The notes beneath the pieces were generated by a model. It saw only the letters and a program-made list of their open reading frames with translations, did not search any database and had not been told where the DNA came from. Source: Enhygromyxa salina (GTDB lineage Bacteria; Myxococcota_A; Polyangia; Nannocystales; Nannocystaceae). Taken from it: DNA of 64,000 bases. The stretch spans positions 1 to 64,000 of the forward strand of contig NZ_JMCC02000066.1 in assembly GCF_000737335.2 (NCBI RefSeq), in the 5' to 3' direction. The number at the start of each line of letters is the position of its first letter. The first letter of the stretch is position 1. Both the position numbers and the translations under genes were made by a program. Below, piece by piece: positions 1 to 7,455 of this stretch.

Positions 1-13
1 GCTCTTCCGATCT
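1..13. other. Residual Illumina adapter at contig end
   Basis: The first 13 bases, GCTCTTCCGATCT, are identical to the 3' end of the Illumina TruSeq adapter; the reverse complement is AGATCGGAAGAGC, the usual trimming sequence. An exact 13-base match placed precisely at base 1 is very unlikely by chance. Genomic sequence probably begins at base 14, and the neighbouring gene is cut by the contig end. Confidence 0.9.
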
Positions 14-474
14 CCGACGCTCGCCGGCTCGCGCCCCGCCGGGCCGCACGCGTACACAGCGGGCCGCTCGAGCCGCAGCGGCGCGGGGTCCAAGCTCGCG
101 CGGGCGCGTTGCTGACCCAGGTCGACCCGCCAGCGCTGCTCATCCAGCTCGATCCACAGGGTGCGGGGCCCCCAGAACCCCAGGCGCCAACGATCGGGGC
201 TGCCGTCGAGCGGCTCGGTCCCGACGTCGTCGATGAAGTCCTCGCCAAGCTCGGTCTGCACCGCTTCGAGGTCGTGGACGCGATCACCCGCTGGGGCCGC
301 GAGCTCGACCCGGCGCCAGCAGTTGGGCGCTTGGGTCCAGCACACCCATAGCTGCCCGGCGTGGACGACCGCCCACGCGCCGCTGTCGAGATCCACGACC
401 CCGGGTGGTCCATTGGATGACTCGAGCGGGGGACCAAGCAGCAGGGCCAGGGACAAGATGGTTGATGCGCTCAC
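14..474 (-). CDS. Partial secreted protein, 3' end missing
   Basis: An open frame runs leftwards off the contig end without a stop for about 153 codons. The GTG at 474 is chosen as start because it is followed at once by a hydrophobic signal-like stretch (SASTILSLALLLGPP) and then by a compositionally sensible protein. The visible part is unusually rich in tryptophan (WAVVH, LWVCW, RWRLGFWGPR, LWIEL) and carries a few cysteines. I do not recognise the family. It is divergent from the hydrolase gene at 584 with a 109-bp gap. No clear ribosome binding site is visible before the GTG, so the start is tentative; the frame itself is well supported by third-position G/C. Confidence 0.6.
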
Positions 475-583
475 GCACCAGGTGTCGGACCGGCGGCGAC
501 CGAGTTGCAGGCTTTTTGTCGCCGCTCTCGAAAAATATCTGCGGCTGCACGCAAGCCAGGGCAACCGGGGCCGAGAACCCAGC

Positions 584-1495
584 ATGTTCACGACCACGAT
601 CTTCCATTCGCTGCTTGGCCTGGCGGTTCCCGACGCCGGACCGGGGCTTCACTTCATCGACGTCGGCCAAGGGGCCGCGCTGCTGCTCCAGGGCGAGGCC
701 GGCGAGCGGGTGCTCGTCGACTCGGGTCCGGCGGCCGGGTCCGACGCGCTGCTGCACGCCCTCGCGGAACACGGCACCAACGAGGTGGATCTGTGGATCC
801 ACACCCACTTCGACGCCGATCACATCGGCGGCTTCTCGCTCGCCATGACCGGCCTCGATCGTCGGCGGCCTTCGCCCGACGACCCCACCGTCGCGCGCTT
901 GTGGGACCGTGGCTTGGCCGGCCCGCTCCCCGACAGCGAGGCGTTCGCCCTGTACCTGGCCCTCGCCGGCACCGCTCGAGAAGCGCCGGCGCCCGGCTCG
1001 GTCTACGCCGTCCCCGGCCTGCGCATAGAGGTGCTCGATCTCGATCCGCTCCCGGCCGCCGCCCCCGAAAATGATCGCGGCTTGGCCCTGTGCGTCGAGG
1101 TTGGCGGGGTCCGGGCGCTGCTGCCCGGTGATCTGTCGGCGCCCCGGGTCGAGCTCGCGGCCGCGGCGTGCGGGGTCGTCGACGTGCTGTGGCTCAGCCA
1201 TCACGGGGCCGCCAACGCCAGCTCGGAGCTGGCGATCACCCTGGCCAACCCGGAGCTGACGGTCATCTCGGCGGGCCACGACAACGATCACTGCCATCCC
1301 TCGCCGCTCGCGCTGGCCCTGCTCCACGGGCGCCAAGCGTGGATTCTCGACGGCGCCGGTGTGGATCCACGCGGAAGCTGCCCGGCCCTGGTCGACTCGC
1401 TCGGCGCCCAACACCACCTCGTCGGTGGCGACCTGTGGATCGACGCCGAGCTCCGCAGCTGGCTCGGCATCTCGGGTGGGTGGGTGCTCAGTTGA
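584..1495 (+). CDS. ComEC-like metallo-beta-lactamase-fold hydrolase
   Basis: A 303-residue protein with the metallo-beta-lactamase fold as found in the C-terminal domain of ComEC/Rec2. It shows FIDVGQG at residues 24-30, the metal-binding HTHFDADH block at about 73-80, LLPGD further on (the third metal-ligand region) and an SHHG block. ComEC's competence membrane channel segments are absent, so this is a stand-alone hydrolase; such proteins usually act on phosphodiesters, but the substrate cannot be read from the sequence. The frame is open further upstream, but that part has no sensible composition and lies across the divergent partial gene, so the ATG at 584 is preferred. Its end overlaps the convergent DUF6484 gene by 8 bp. 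Confidence 0.8.
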   Translation: MFTTTIFHSLLGLAVPDAGPGLHFIDVGQGAALLLQGEAGERVLVDSGPAAGSDALLHALAEHGTNEVDLWIHTHFDADHIGGFSLAMTGLDRRRPSPDDPTVARLWDRGLAGPLPDSEAFALYLALAGTAREAPAPGSVYAVPGLRIEVLDLDPLPAAAPENDRGLALCVEVGGVRALLPGDLSAPRVELAAAACGVVDVLWLSHHGAANASSELAITLANPELTVISAGHDNDHCHPSPLALALLHGRQAWILDGAGVDPRGSCPALVDSLGAQHHLVGGDLWIDAELRSWLGISGGWVLS

Positions 1496-2072
1496 TCGCT
1501 ACGGAGCCGCCGCGGATCCGCTGACGTCGCCGCGCCCAGCTCGTGATGTCCCGCCCGGTGATCCGAACGGTCCCGTCGGCGCTGAGGGTGATCGCGGCGG
1601 CACCACAGCGAAGCACGAGCTGTTCGCGGGCCTCGATCACGTGCGCGCCCGGGCGCCCATCGACCTCAATCTCGACCTCGCTCTCACTCTCGAGCTCGCT
1701 AGCGATCTCGCTCTCGTCAGCCGGGCCCGGCTCGGGTGTCACCGGGTGCGGCGGCTGGGTCGACGAGAGATCGGCCGAGAGATCGGCGGAGAGATCCGCC
1801 ATGGAGGCCAAGCTCATGATGACCGGCGTATCCGCACGCCCCTCCAAGAACCCCAACAAGACCGGCCGGCCATCGAGCAGCGCGTCCTCGACCAACTGCG
1901 CGGGTACCACACCGATCAAGCGTGCGACGGGCGGCGGTCCCTGAAGCCCCGCGAACGAGACCCGCGGCCGCCCGTCCGCGTCGACGCTCACGATCCGGCC
2001 CAGGCAAGCGTGGGACTGGGTCGGAGCACCAGCAACAGGGACGTCGAGACGAGGCGCGGGTCCGTCAGGCAT
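1488..2072 (-). CDS. DUF6484 domain protein (type VI-associated)
   Basis: A 194-residue protein whose N-terminal half (GRIVSVDADGRPRVSFAG, then VVPAQLVEDALLDGRPVLLGF) and C-terminal ending (LRCGAAAITLSADGTVRITG then GGSVAIN) match my recollection of DUF6484 proteins. These occur beside VgrG and DUF2169 genes of type VI secretion loci, and the C-terminal repeat resembles the VgrG/gp5 beta-helix motif. The middle is low complexity: a thrice-repeated DLSA unit followed by an acidic Glu/Ser run. No other secretion gene is adjacent, so it looks like an orphan; an hcp gene lies about 52 kb away. It overlaps the 3' end of the hydrolase gene tail to tail by 8 bp. Confidence 0.65.
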   Translation of the reverse strand: MPDGPAPRLDVPVAGAPTQSHACLGRIVSVDADGRPRVSFAGLQGPPPVARLIGVVPAQLVEDALLDGRPVLLGFLEGRADTPVIMSLASMADLSADLSADLSSTQPPHPVTPEPGPADESEIASELESESEVEIEVDGRPGAHVIEAREQLVLRCGAAAITLSADGTVRITGRDITSWARRRQRIRGGSVAIN

Positions 2073-2140
2073 CCCCCATCATACGCGGGTTTGAGTCCAC
2101 GGTGTCTGTGCAGGTCCAAACGAGCTAAACTGCGCGCGCA

Positions 2141-2767
2141 GTGACGGCCCTGACCCCACCGCTGGCCGCGTGCCTTCATCGGAGGCCCTCGTCGCTGATC
2201 GTGTTGGTGTTGCTGCTCGCTATGGGGGGCTTCGGCTGCAGCCGTGGCGTTCGCGGTGAGATCTACGTGCCGCCCTACCAGCCAGTGTGGAAGGGGCGAC
2301 ACAAGCTCCCGAGCTATCGCGTGGGGCTGCCAGGTGCAGGCTGGGAGCCGCTCGCAGGCGACGGCTTGCAGGCGGTCTGGCAGCACAGCACCGACCCGGC
2401 GATCATCCAAGTCCACGGCGAGTGCGAGGATCACGGCGACAGCGACCTCGAGGACTTCACCGATCACCAGCGGATCGACTACTCCGAGTGGAAGATCATG
2501 GAAGAGCCAACCGGAGAGCTCGACGCCGAGGGCCGACCGCGCATGCGCAAGCAGCAGTACTACACGACGATCGCCGATCGAGAGGCGTTGCGAACGACGG
2601 TCAGCGCCAACCTCGATGGCGCCGGGGTGATGCTCGAGTACGTCGTCCTCAAGAAGGACGGCTGCCTGTTCGATCTCACCTACATCGCGGTGCCCAAGGC
2701 GTTCGAGCAACACACCGGCGAATTTCAGAAGGTCATCGACGGATTCGGGTTCCCGATCCGCGACTAG
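2141..2767 (+). CDS. Probable lipoprotein preceding Mla operon
   Basis: A 208-residue exported protein. Residues 17-33 form a hydrophobic signal ending GGFGC, a loose lipobox with Cys33 as the probable lipidated residue. The mature part is a compact domain (QVHGECEDHGDSDLEDFTDH, LRTTVSANLDGAGVMLEYVV, KDGCLFDLTYIAVP) with two further cysteines at similar spacing to a disulphide pair. I do not recognise the family. It starts at a GTG, and the Mla permease gene begins 48 bp downstream on the same strand, so it may belong to that operon and to envelope lipid transport; that link is inference. Confidence 0.75.
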   Translation: MTALTPPLAACLHRRPSSLIVLVLLLAMGGFGCSRGVRGEIYVPPYQPVWKGRHKLPSYRVGLPGAGWEPLAGDGLQAVWQHSTDPAIIQVHGECEDHGDSDLEDFTDHQRIDYSEWKIMEEPTGELDAEGRPRMRKQQYYTTIADREALRTTVSANLDGAGVMLEYVVLKKDGCLFDLTYIAVPKAFEQHTGEFQKVIDGFGFPIRD

Positions 2768-2815
2768 GCCAGCGCGTTTCATGTCTGCTCACGACCACGC
2801 ATCCACGGAGCTTCC

Positions 2816-3703
2816 GTGACCCAGCCAACTGGCGACCCAACTGGCGACCCGACTGGCGACCCAACTGGCGACCCAACCGGTTCCGGTGCTGGGGCTGAAC
2901 CCAAGTCCGACGAGCCATCGGCGCTGCGCGAGTGGGTGATCAACGTTGGCACCACGATCAACGCCGGCATCAAGTGGTGCGGTGGCTTGGCCGTGATGTT
3001 TGGCCAGGCGGCGATCCGCGGACCCAGGCGCCCGTTCGGGCTGTTCGACATCTCGTACCAGATCGTGCAGCTGGGGATCCGCTCGATCCCGGTCACGACC
3101 ATGATGTCGTTGTTCGTCGGCATGATCCTCGCGTGGCAGTTTGGTGAGGCCCTCGCGGACTTCGGGGCCAAGAACTCGCTTGGCTACGTGACGTCGCTGG
3201 CGTTGGTCCGCGAGCTGGTCCCAACCCTGCTCGCGGTCACGGTCGGCACCAAGATGGCGACCGGCATGACGGCCGAGCTCGGGTCCATGAAGGTCACCGA
3301 GCAAATTGACGCGATCTCGGCGCTGGGCGCCGATCCCATCAAGAAGCTGGTGTGGCCGCGGCTGGTCGCGGCGAGCATCGCCATGCCGCTGCTGGTTGCG
3401 TGGGGCAACGTGGTCGCGATGCTCGGCGGCATGCTGATCTCGGACACCGTGTTCGACGTGCCAGCGGGCTACTTTTACCACACCTACATCGACGAGCTCG
3501 AGCCGCTGCACTACATCATGAGCGAGACCAAGGCCCTGGTGTTCGGCGGTCTGGCCGGGATCGTGGGCTGCTACCAGGGCTTCACGACCAAGTTCGGGAC
3601 CGAGGCGGTCGGGCTCGCCACCACCGAGACCGTCATCGCGGTCTCGGTCATGGTCCTGCTCGCCGACTTCGCGCTCACGACCTTCTTCATGCCGATCGGA
3701 TGA
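2816..3703 (+). CDS. mlaE: MlaE-type ABC transporter permease
   Basis: A 295-residue inner-membrane permease of the MlaE family, the membrane part of the Mla/MCE phospholipid transporter. The diagnostic region GxxTAELGSMKVTEQIDA with ALGADPIKKLVWPR is present, and several transmembrane stretches follow to the C-terminus (AMPLLVAWGNVVAMLGGML and VMVLLADFALTTFFMPI). E. coli MlaE is about 260 residues; the extra length is an N-terminal tail of four TGDP repeats encoded by a 12-bp tandem repeat. The GTG start is the only start upstream of the repeats. It overlaps mlaF by the shared ATGA, indicating translational coupling. The neighbouring ATPase and two MCE proteins complete the system. Confidence 0.93.
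   Translation: MTQPTGDPTGDPTGDPTGDPTGSGAGAEPKSDEPSALREWVINVGTTINAGIKWCGGLAVMFGQAAIRGPRRPFGLFDISYQIVQLGIRSIPVTTMMSLFVGMILAWQFGEALADFGAKNSLGYVTSLALVRELVPTLLAVTVGTKMATGMTAELGSMKVTEQIDAISALGADPIKKLVWPRLVAASIAMPLLVAWGNVVAMLGGMLISDTVFDVPAGYFYHTYIDELEPLHYIMSETKALVFGGLAGIVGCYQGFTTKFGTEAVGLATTETVIAVSVMVLLADFALTTFFMPIG
2827..2874 (+). repeat. 12-bp tandem repeat encoding TGDP units
   Basis: Four consecutive near-identical copies of AACTGGCGACCC at 2827, 2839, 2851 and 2863 (the third begins GA), with a decayed fifth. They lie at the 5' end of the MlaE gene and encode four Thr-Gly-Asp-Pro units. Being a multiple of three, copy number can change by slippage without a frameshift. Confidence 0.9.
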
Positions 3704-4602
3704 ACGACGCCAAACCCAGCCCAGTCGCGGGTCCAGCCAGCACACAATCTGGCGTCTTGGCAGGCGTGTCGGCGATGTCCAACAGCTCGGGGGTGCGTCG
3801 CGCGATCGGCACCACGATCGGCCAGTATCACGGCCGAACCTGCGCCCGCGGCGAGCCGGTCATCGAGTTCAACGCAGTCGACAAGGCGTTCGGCCCCAAC
3901 GTCATCTACCGCGGGATGAACCTGAAAGTGCGGCTTGGCGAGACGCTGACGATCATCGGCGGCAGCGGCCAGGGCAAGAGCGTGTGCCTCAAGCTGATGA
4001 TCGGCCTGCTCCACGCCGAGGGCGGCCAGGTCTGCTACTACGGCGAGGACGTCGGCCGCATGAACGCCGAGCAGCTGCGAGAGCTCCGCATGCGGGTCTC
4101 GATGGTGTTCCAGGGCGGGGCGCTGTTCGACTCGATGACGATCGCCCGCAACGTCGGCTACGCCCTGCGCGAGCACACCGACATGGGCGACGCCGAGATC
4201 AACCAGCGCGCCGCCGAGAGCTTGACCCTCGTCGGGCTTGGACCCGACGAGTACCCCGAGATCATGGAACAAATGCCGGCCGTCCTGTCCGTGGGACAGC
4301 GCAAGCGGGTCGCGCTGGCCCGCTCGATTGCCGTGCGGCCCGAGGTTATCCTCTACGACGAGCCAACCACCGGGCTCGACCCCAGCAACTGCAATCGCAT
4401 CGCCCGCATGATCCGCAAGCTCCAGCGCGAACTCGGCGTGACCAGCATCGTCGTGACCCACGACATGACAACGGCTTGGTACGTGTCCGATCGAGTGGCG
4501 CTGCTCCACAACAAGCAGTTCCCGTTCGTCGACGACGTGCCAACCTTCCGCGCGATCGACGATCCGATCGTCCGGGACTTCATCGAAGGGCGAACCTCGT
4601 GA
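3700..4602 (+). CDS. mlaF: MlaF-type ABC transporter ATPase
   Basis: A 300-residue ATP-binding subunit that drives MlaE-mediated lipid transport at the inner membrane. Walker A GGSGQGKS lies at residues 87-94, the Q-loop is in VSMVFQGGALFDSMT, Walker B is ILYDEPTTGLDP and the switch histidine is in VVTHDM. The ABC signature reads LSVGQRKR instead of LSGGxxxR, an unusual substitution of the first glycine. About 50 residues precede the ABC domain, compared with a few in E. coli MlaF (269 residues). Its ATG at 3700 overlaps the mlaE stop by 4 bp; the open frame extends further upstream but only inside mlaE. Confidence 0.93.
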   Translation: MNDAKPSPVAGPASTQSGVLAGVSAMSNSSGVRRAIGTTIGQYHGRTCARGEPVIEFNAVDKAFGPNVIYRGMNLKVRLGETLTIIGGSGQGKSVCLKLMIGLLHAEGGQVCYYGEDVGRMNAEQLRELRMRVSMVFQGGALFDSMTIARNVGYALREHTDMGDAEINQRAAESLTLVGLGPDEYPEIMEQMPAVLSVGQRKRVALARSIAVRPEVILYDEPTTGLDPSNCNRIARMIRKLQRELGVTSIVVTHDMTTAWYVSDRVALLHNKQFPFVDDVPTFRAIDDPIVRDFIEGRTS

Positions 4603-4618
4603 CCGGAGCGCGTCACTA

Positions 4619-6016
4619 GTGGCGGGCAAACGCCGCGACGAGCAGCGCACCAATTTCTTGGTGGGTCTGTTTGTGGTTGGGTTTGGCACGCTGCTGATCG
4701 GTTCGCTGTTTCTGATTGCGATCAGCGAGGGCGTGCTCAGCGAGAAGACCGGGCTGCGCGCGCACTTCCGCACGGTCTCGGGGCTCACCAAGGCGTCAAA
4801 GGTCCAGCTCGCTGGCAAAGAGATCGGCGTCGTCGAAGAGGTCAGCTTCATCTCGCCAACCTACGCCTGCAACCCGGTCAGCGAGGACCTCGGCCGGTTC
4901 CACGAGACCCGCAGCGACGACTGCGAGCCCACGCTGTTCTGTGCGGTCGTGCCGGGTGGCGAAGGGCTGTGCGCGGAGCTGCAAGACTTCAACGGTGATC
5001 CGCGGGCCTATGCGGGCTGCGCTGACGACAGCTCCTGCGCCGAGGCCGAGGTCTGCCTGACCCGGCAGTTCCGCCAGCGCTACAAGCGGGTGCGGTGGGC
5101 CGGGGCCGAGGGCGTGTGCGTACCGTTCACGACCGAGCACCGCCGGGTCGAGGTCAGCATGCGGATCGACGCCGACAAGCTGCAGTACATCCGCGCCGAC
5201 AGCCGGGCCACGATCGCCTCCAACGGCGTGCTTGGGGACCAGCTGATCAACATCTCCGTGGGCGGCAGCGAGCTGCGCATCGAGGCCGACGGGCGCATCC
5301 AGTCCAGCCCGTCGCTGATGGAAGACCTCAACATCTTCAAAGATCAGATCGGTGGGATCATCGACAAGGTCGACACAAGCTTGTCGGGCATCTCGGGCTT
5401 GTTCTCGTCGCTCAACAACGAGAATACCAAGCGCGATCTGCAGGGCATCCTGGCCAACGCCAACGAGATCACCCGCCAGATCAAAGATGGCGAGGGTCTG
5501 ATCGGCGCGCTGTTCAACGAGCCCGAGTACAAGGACGAGTTTGGCCGCACGCTCAAGTCCGTGCGCCACTCGGCCGGCCAGCTCGACGAGACCCTGTCAA
5601 CCGTCAACAGCCAAGCCGGCCCTGCGCTGCGCAACGTCTCGCGGGCGGCTGGCAGCGTCAGCGACATCCTCGAAGACCTCGAGAACCCCGCGAACCAGTC
5701 GGTGATCGGGCGGGCGCTGCATGACCCACAGCTCGGTCAGGACGCCGCCGACGCGATCAAGAGCGCCGCAGGGGCGGTCGACTCTGCCCACGAGGCGATC
5801 CGCGATCTCCAGGTCGTCGTCGCCGAAGTTCGCCACTCGGTGACCGCGGGCGAGGGCACGATCGGCAAGCTGCTCAAGGACCCGAAGGCCTACGACGACT
5901 TGGTCAAGCTGCTTGGCAACATCGAGCGGGTCAACGTGGTCAAGAAGCTGGTGCGGTTCGTGATCGAGCAAGACGAGGCCAAAGACTCGGCGCGGCCGAC
6001 CGCCGCCAACGACTGA
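4619..6016 (+). CDS. MCE/MlaD lipid-transport protein with 8-Cys insertion
   Basis: A 465-residue MCE (MlaD-like) substrate-binding protein. One transmembrane helix (residues 13-35) anchors it in the inner membrane. The MCE domain starts at about residue 45 (AHFRTVSGLTKASKVQLAGK) and resumes with MRIDADKLQYIRADSRATIA and LGDQLINISVG. Inserted in the middle is an approximately 85-residue cysteine-rich segment with Cys at 84, 102, 108, 118, 134, 140, 146 and 167. The rest is a long helical tail with phage-tape-like heptads, as in long MCE proteins that span the periplasm. GTG start 16 bp after mlaF. The next gene is a paralogue with the same cysteine spacing. Confidence 0.9.
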   Translation: MAGKRRDEQRTNFLVGLFVVGFGTLLIGSLFLIAISEGVLSEKTGLRAHFRTVSGLTKASKVQLAGKEIGVVEEVSFISPTYACNPVSEDLGRFHETRSDDCEPTLFCAVVPGGEGLCAELQDFNGDPRAYAGCADDSSCAEAEVCLTRQFRQRYKRVRWAGAEGVCVPFTTEHRRVEVSMRIDADKLQYIRADSRATIASNGVLGDQLINISVGGSELRIEADGRIQSSPSLMEDLNIFKDQIGGIIDKVDTSLSGISGLFSSLNNENTKRDLQGILANANEITRQIKDGEGLIGALFNEPEYKDEFGRTLKSVRHSAGQLDETLSTVNSQAGPALRNVSRAAGSVSDILEDLENPANQSVIGRALHDPQLGQDAADAIKSAAGAVDSAHEAIRDLQVVVAEVRHSVTAGEGTIGKLLKDPKAYDDLVKLLGNIERVNVVKKLVRFVIEQDEAKDSARPTAAND

Positions 6017-6029
6017 TCGCGCGACCCGC

Positions 6030-7445
6030 ATGCCCACCCGGCAAGAACAACGACGCGTCCATACGGCCGTGGCCATGTTCAGCCTGGCGCTGGGCAGCTT
6101 GAGCGTGGTGTCGTTCATCGTCGTGGGGCTGAGCGAGGGCATGCTGGTGCCCAAGGCCCAGATCGTCGCCGACTTCCGGGCCGCGGGGAGCATCGGCGCG
6201 GGCTCCGAGGTCCAGCTGGCTGGCAAGCAGATCGGCAAGGTCACCGAGATCGAGTTCATCGCGCAGCGCTACCCCTGCGATCCCCAGACCGAGGATTTTG
6301 GCCACCCCTACCAGGGCCGGACCAACAGTTGCGAGCCGTGGATGTTCTGCGCGCCAGACGGGTCCAACCCGAGCCAGGGGGTCTGCGCCACCCTCGAAGA
6401 GTACAGCGGGCACACCAGCGACTATCAAGGCTGCGATGGACCAAGCAGCTGCGATCCCGATCACGTGTGCGTGACCCAGCCATTTCGGCAGCGCTACCGG
6501 GACGTGCGTTGGTGGGGCCAGGCTGGCTGGTGCGTCAAGTTCGACGCCGAGAGCCAACGGATCCGCGTGAACATGGAGATCGAGCGGTCCGCGATGCAGT
6601 ACATCAAGACCGACAGCCGCGCTGGCCTGGCGCTCAACGGGATCCTCGCCAGCCCGTGCGTGAACATCTCCGTGGGCGTCAACGACGAGCCGATCAGCGA
6701 TGGCTACCGGCTGCAGACGGTCCCATCGCTGATCGACGAGGTGCTTGGGCTCAAAGATCAGATCGACAAGATCACCGACGACATCGATCGCGGGCTGCTC
6801 GGGGTCTCGGCGCTCACCGACTCGCTGAGCGACGAGGCGACCAAAGCCCACATCAAGGCGCTGCGCGAGAACATCACAGAGATTCAGCGCCAGGTGGCCC
6901 AGGCAGAGGGCTTGGTCGGCGCGGTCCTGCATGACCCCGGCACCCGCAGCGAGATCAGCCGCACGCTCCGCGACACCCGAAACGCCGCGCGCTCGGCCGA
7001 GGCGGACGTCGACGCGCTGCAGCGCCAGTCCAAGCGCAGCATCGCCCAGGTCGAGCGGGCCGCCGGCAAGGTCGAGGCGTTGATGGCGGCGATCGAGGAT
7101 CCCAACAACACCAGCTTGGTCGCCGTCCTGATCAACGAAGAGCACGGGCTCCAGGCCGAGGCCGCCGGGCTCGGCGATGGTACGCAAGAGGTGATCGGCG
7201 CCGGACTCGAGCTGCTCGCGGACCTCGACGGGGCGCTCGGCGAGGTCATGAAGGCGGTCGACCAACGCGAGGGCTCGCTCGGCCGCCTGATCGCGGATCC
7301 CAAGCCCCTGTACCACCTCAAGGATCCCGCGGCGCTGCGCCGGGTCAACGTGGTCAAGGGGCTGGTCCGCTGGGTGACCGCCGACGAGACGGCCGAGACG
7401 GCCGAGGCGGCCGTAGACGGCCGCGACGCCGGCCAGGACGACTGA
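6030..7445 (+). CDS. Second MCE/MlaD protein with 8-Cys insertion
   Basis: A 471-residue paralogue of the preceding gene, last in the operon, 13 bp downstream. Transmembrane helix at about residues 14-34, MCE core (ADFRAAGSIGAGSEVQLAGK, then MQYIKTDSRAGLALNGILA) and a helical C-terminal tail. The cysteine-rich insertion has Cys at 83, 101, 107, 119, 135, 141, 147 and 168, almost exactly the spacing of its neighbour; an additional Cys sits in ASPCVNISVG. Two MCE subunits suggest a hetero-oligomeric periplasmic tube. The C-terminal end is a degenerate TAETAEAA repeat. The gene is convergent with the TIGR02996-type gene, separated by 10 bp. Confidence 0.9.
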   Translation: MPTRQEQRRVHTAVAMFSLALGSLSVVSFIVVGLSEGMLVPKAQIVADFRAAGSIGAGSEVQLAGKQIGKVTEIEFIAQRYPCDPQTEDFGHPYQGRTNSCEPWMFCAPDGSNPSQGVCATLEEYSGHTSDYQGCDGPSSCDPDHVCVTQPFRQRYRDVRWWGQAGWCVKFDAESQRIRVNMEIERSAMQYIKTDSRAGLALNGILASPCVNISVGVNDEPISDGYRLQTVPSLIDEVLGLKDQIDKITDDIDRGLLGVSALTDSLSDEATKAHIKALRENITEIQRQVAQAEGLVGAVLHDPGTRSEISRTLRDTRNAARSAEADVDALQRQSKRSIAQVERAAGKVEALMAAIEDPNNTSLVAVLINEEHGLQAEAAGLGDGTQEVIGAGLELLADLDGALGEVMKAVDQREGSLGRLIADPKPLYHLKDPAALRRVNVVKGLVRWVTADETAETAEAAVDGRDAGQDD

Positions 7446-7455
7446 GCTGTCGGGG

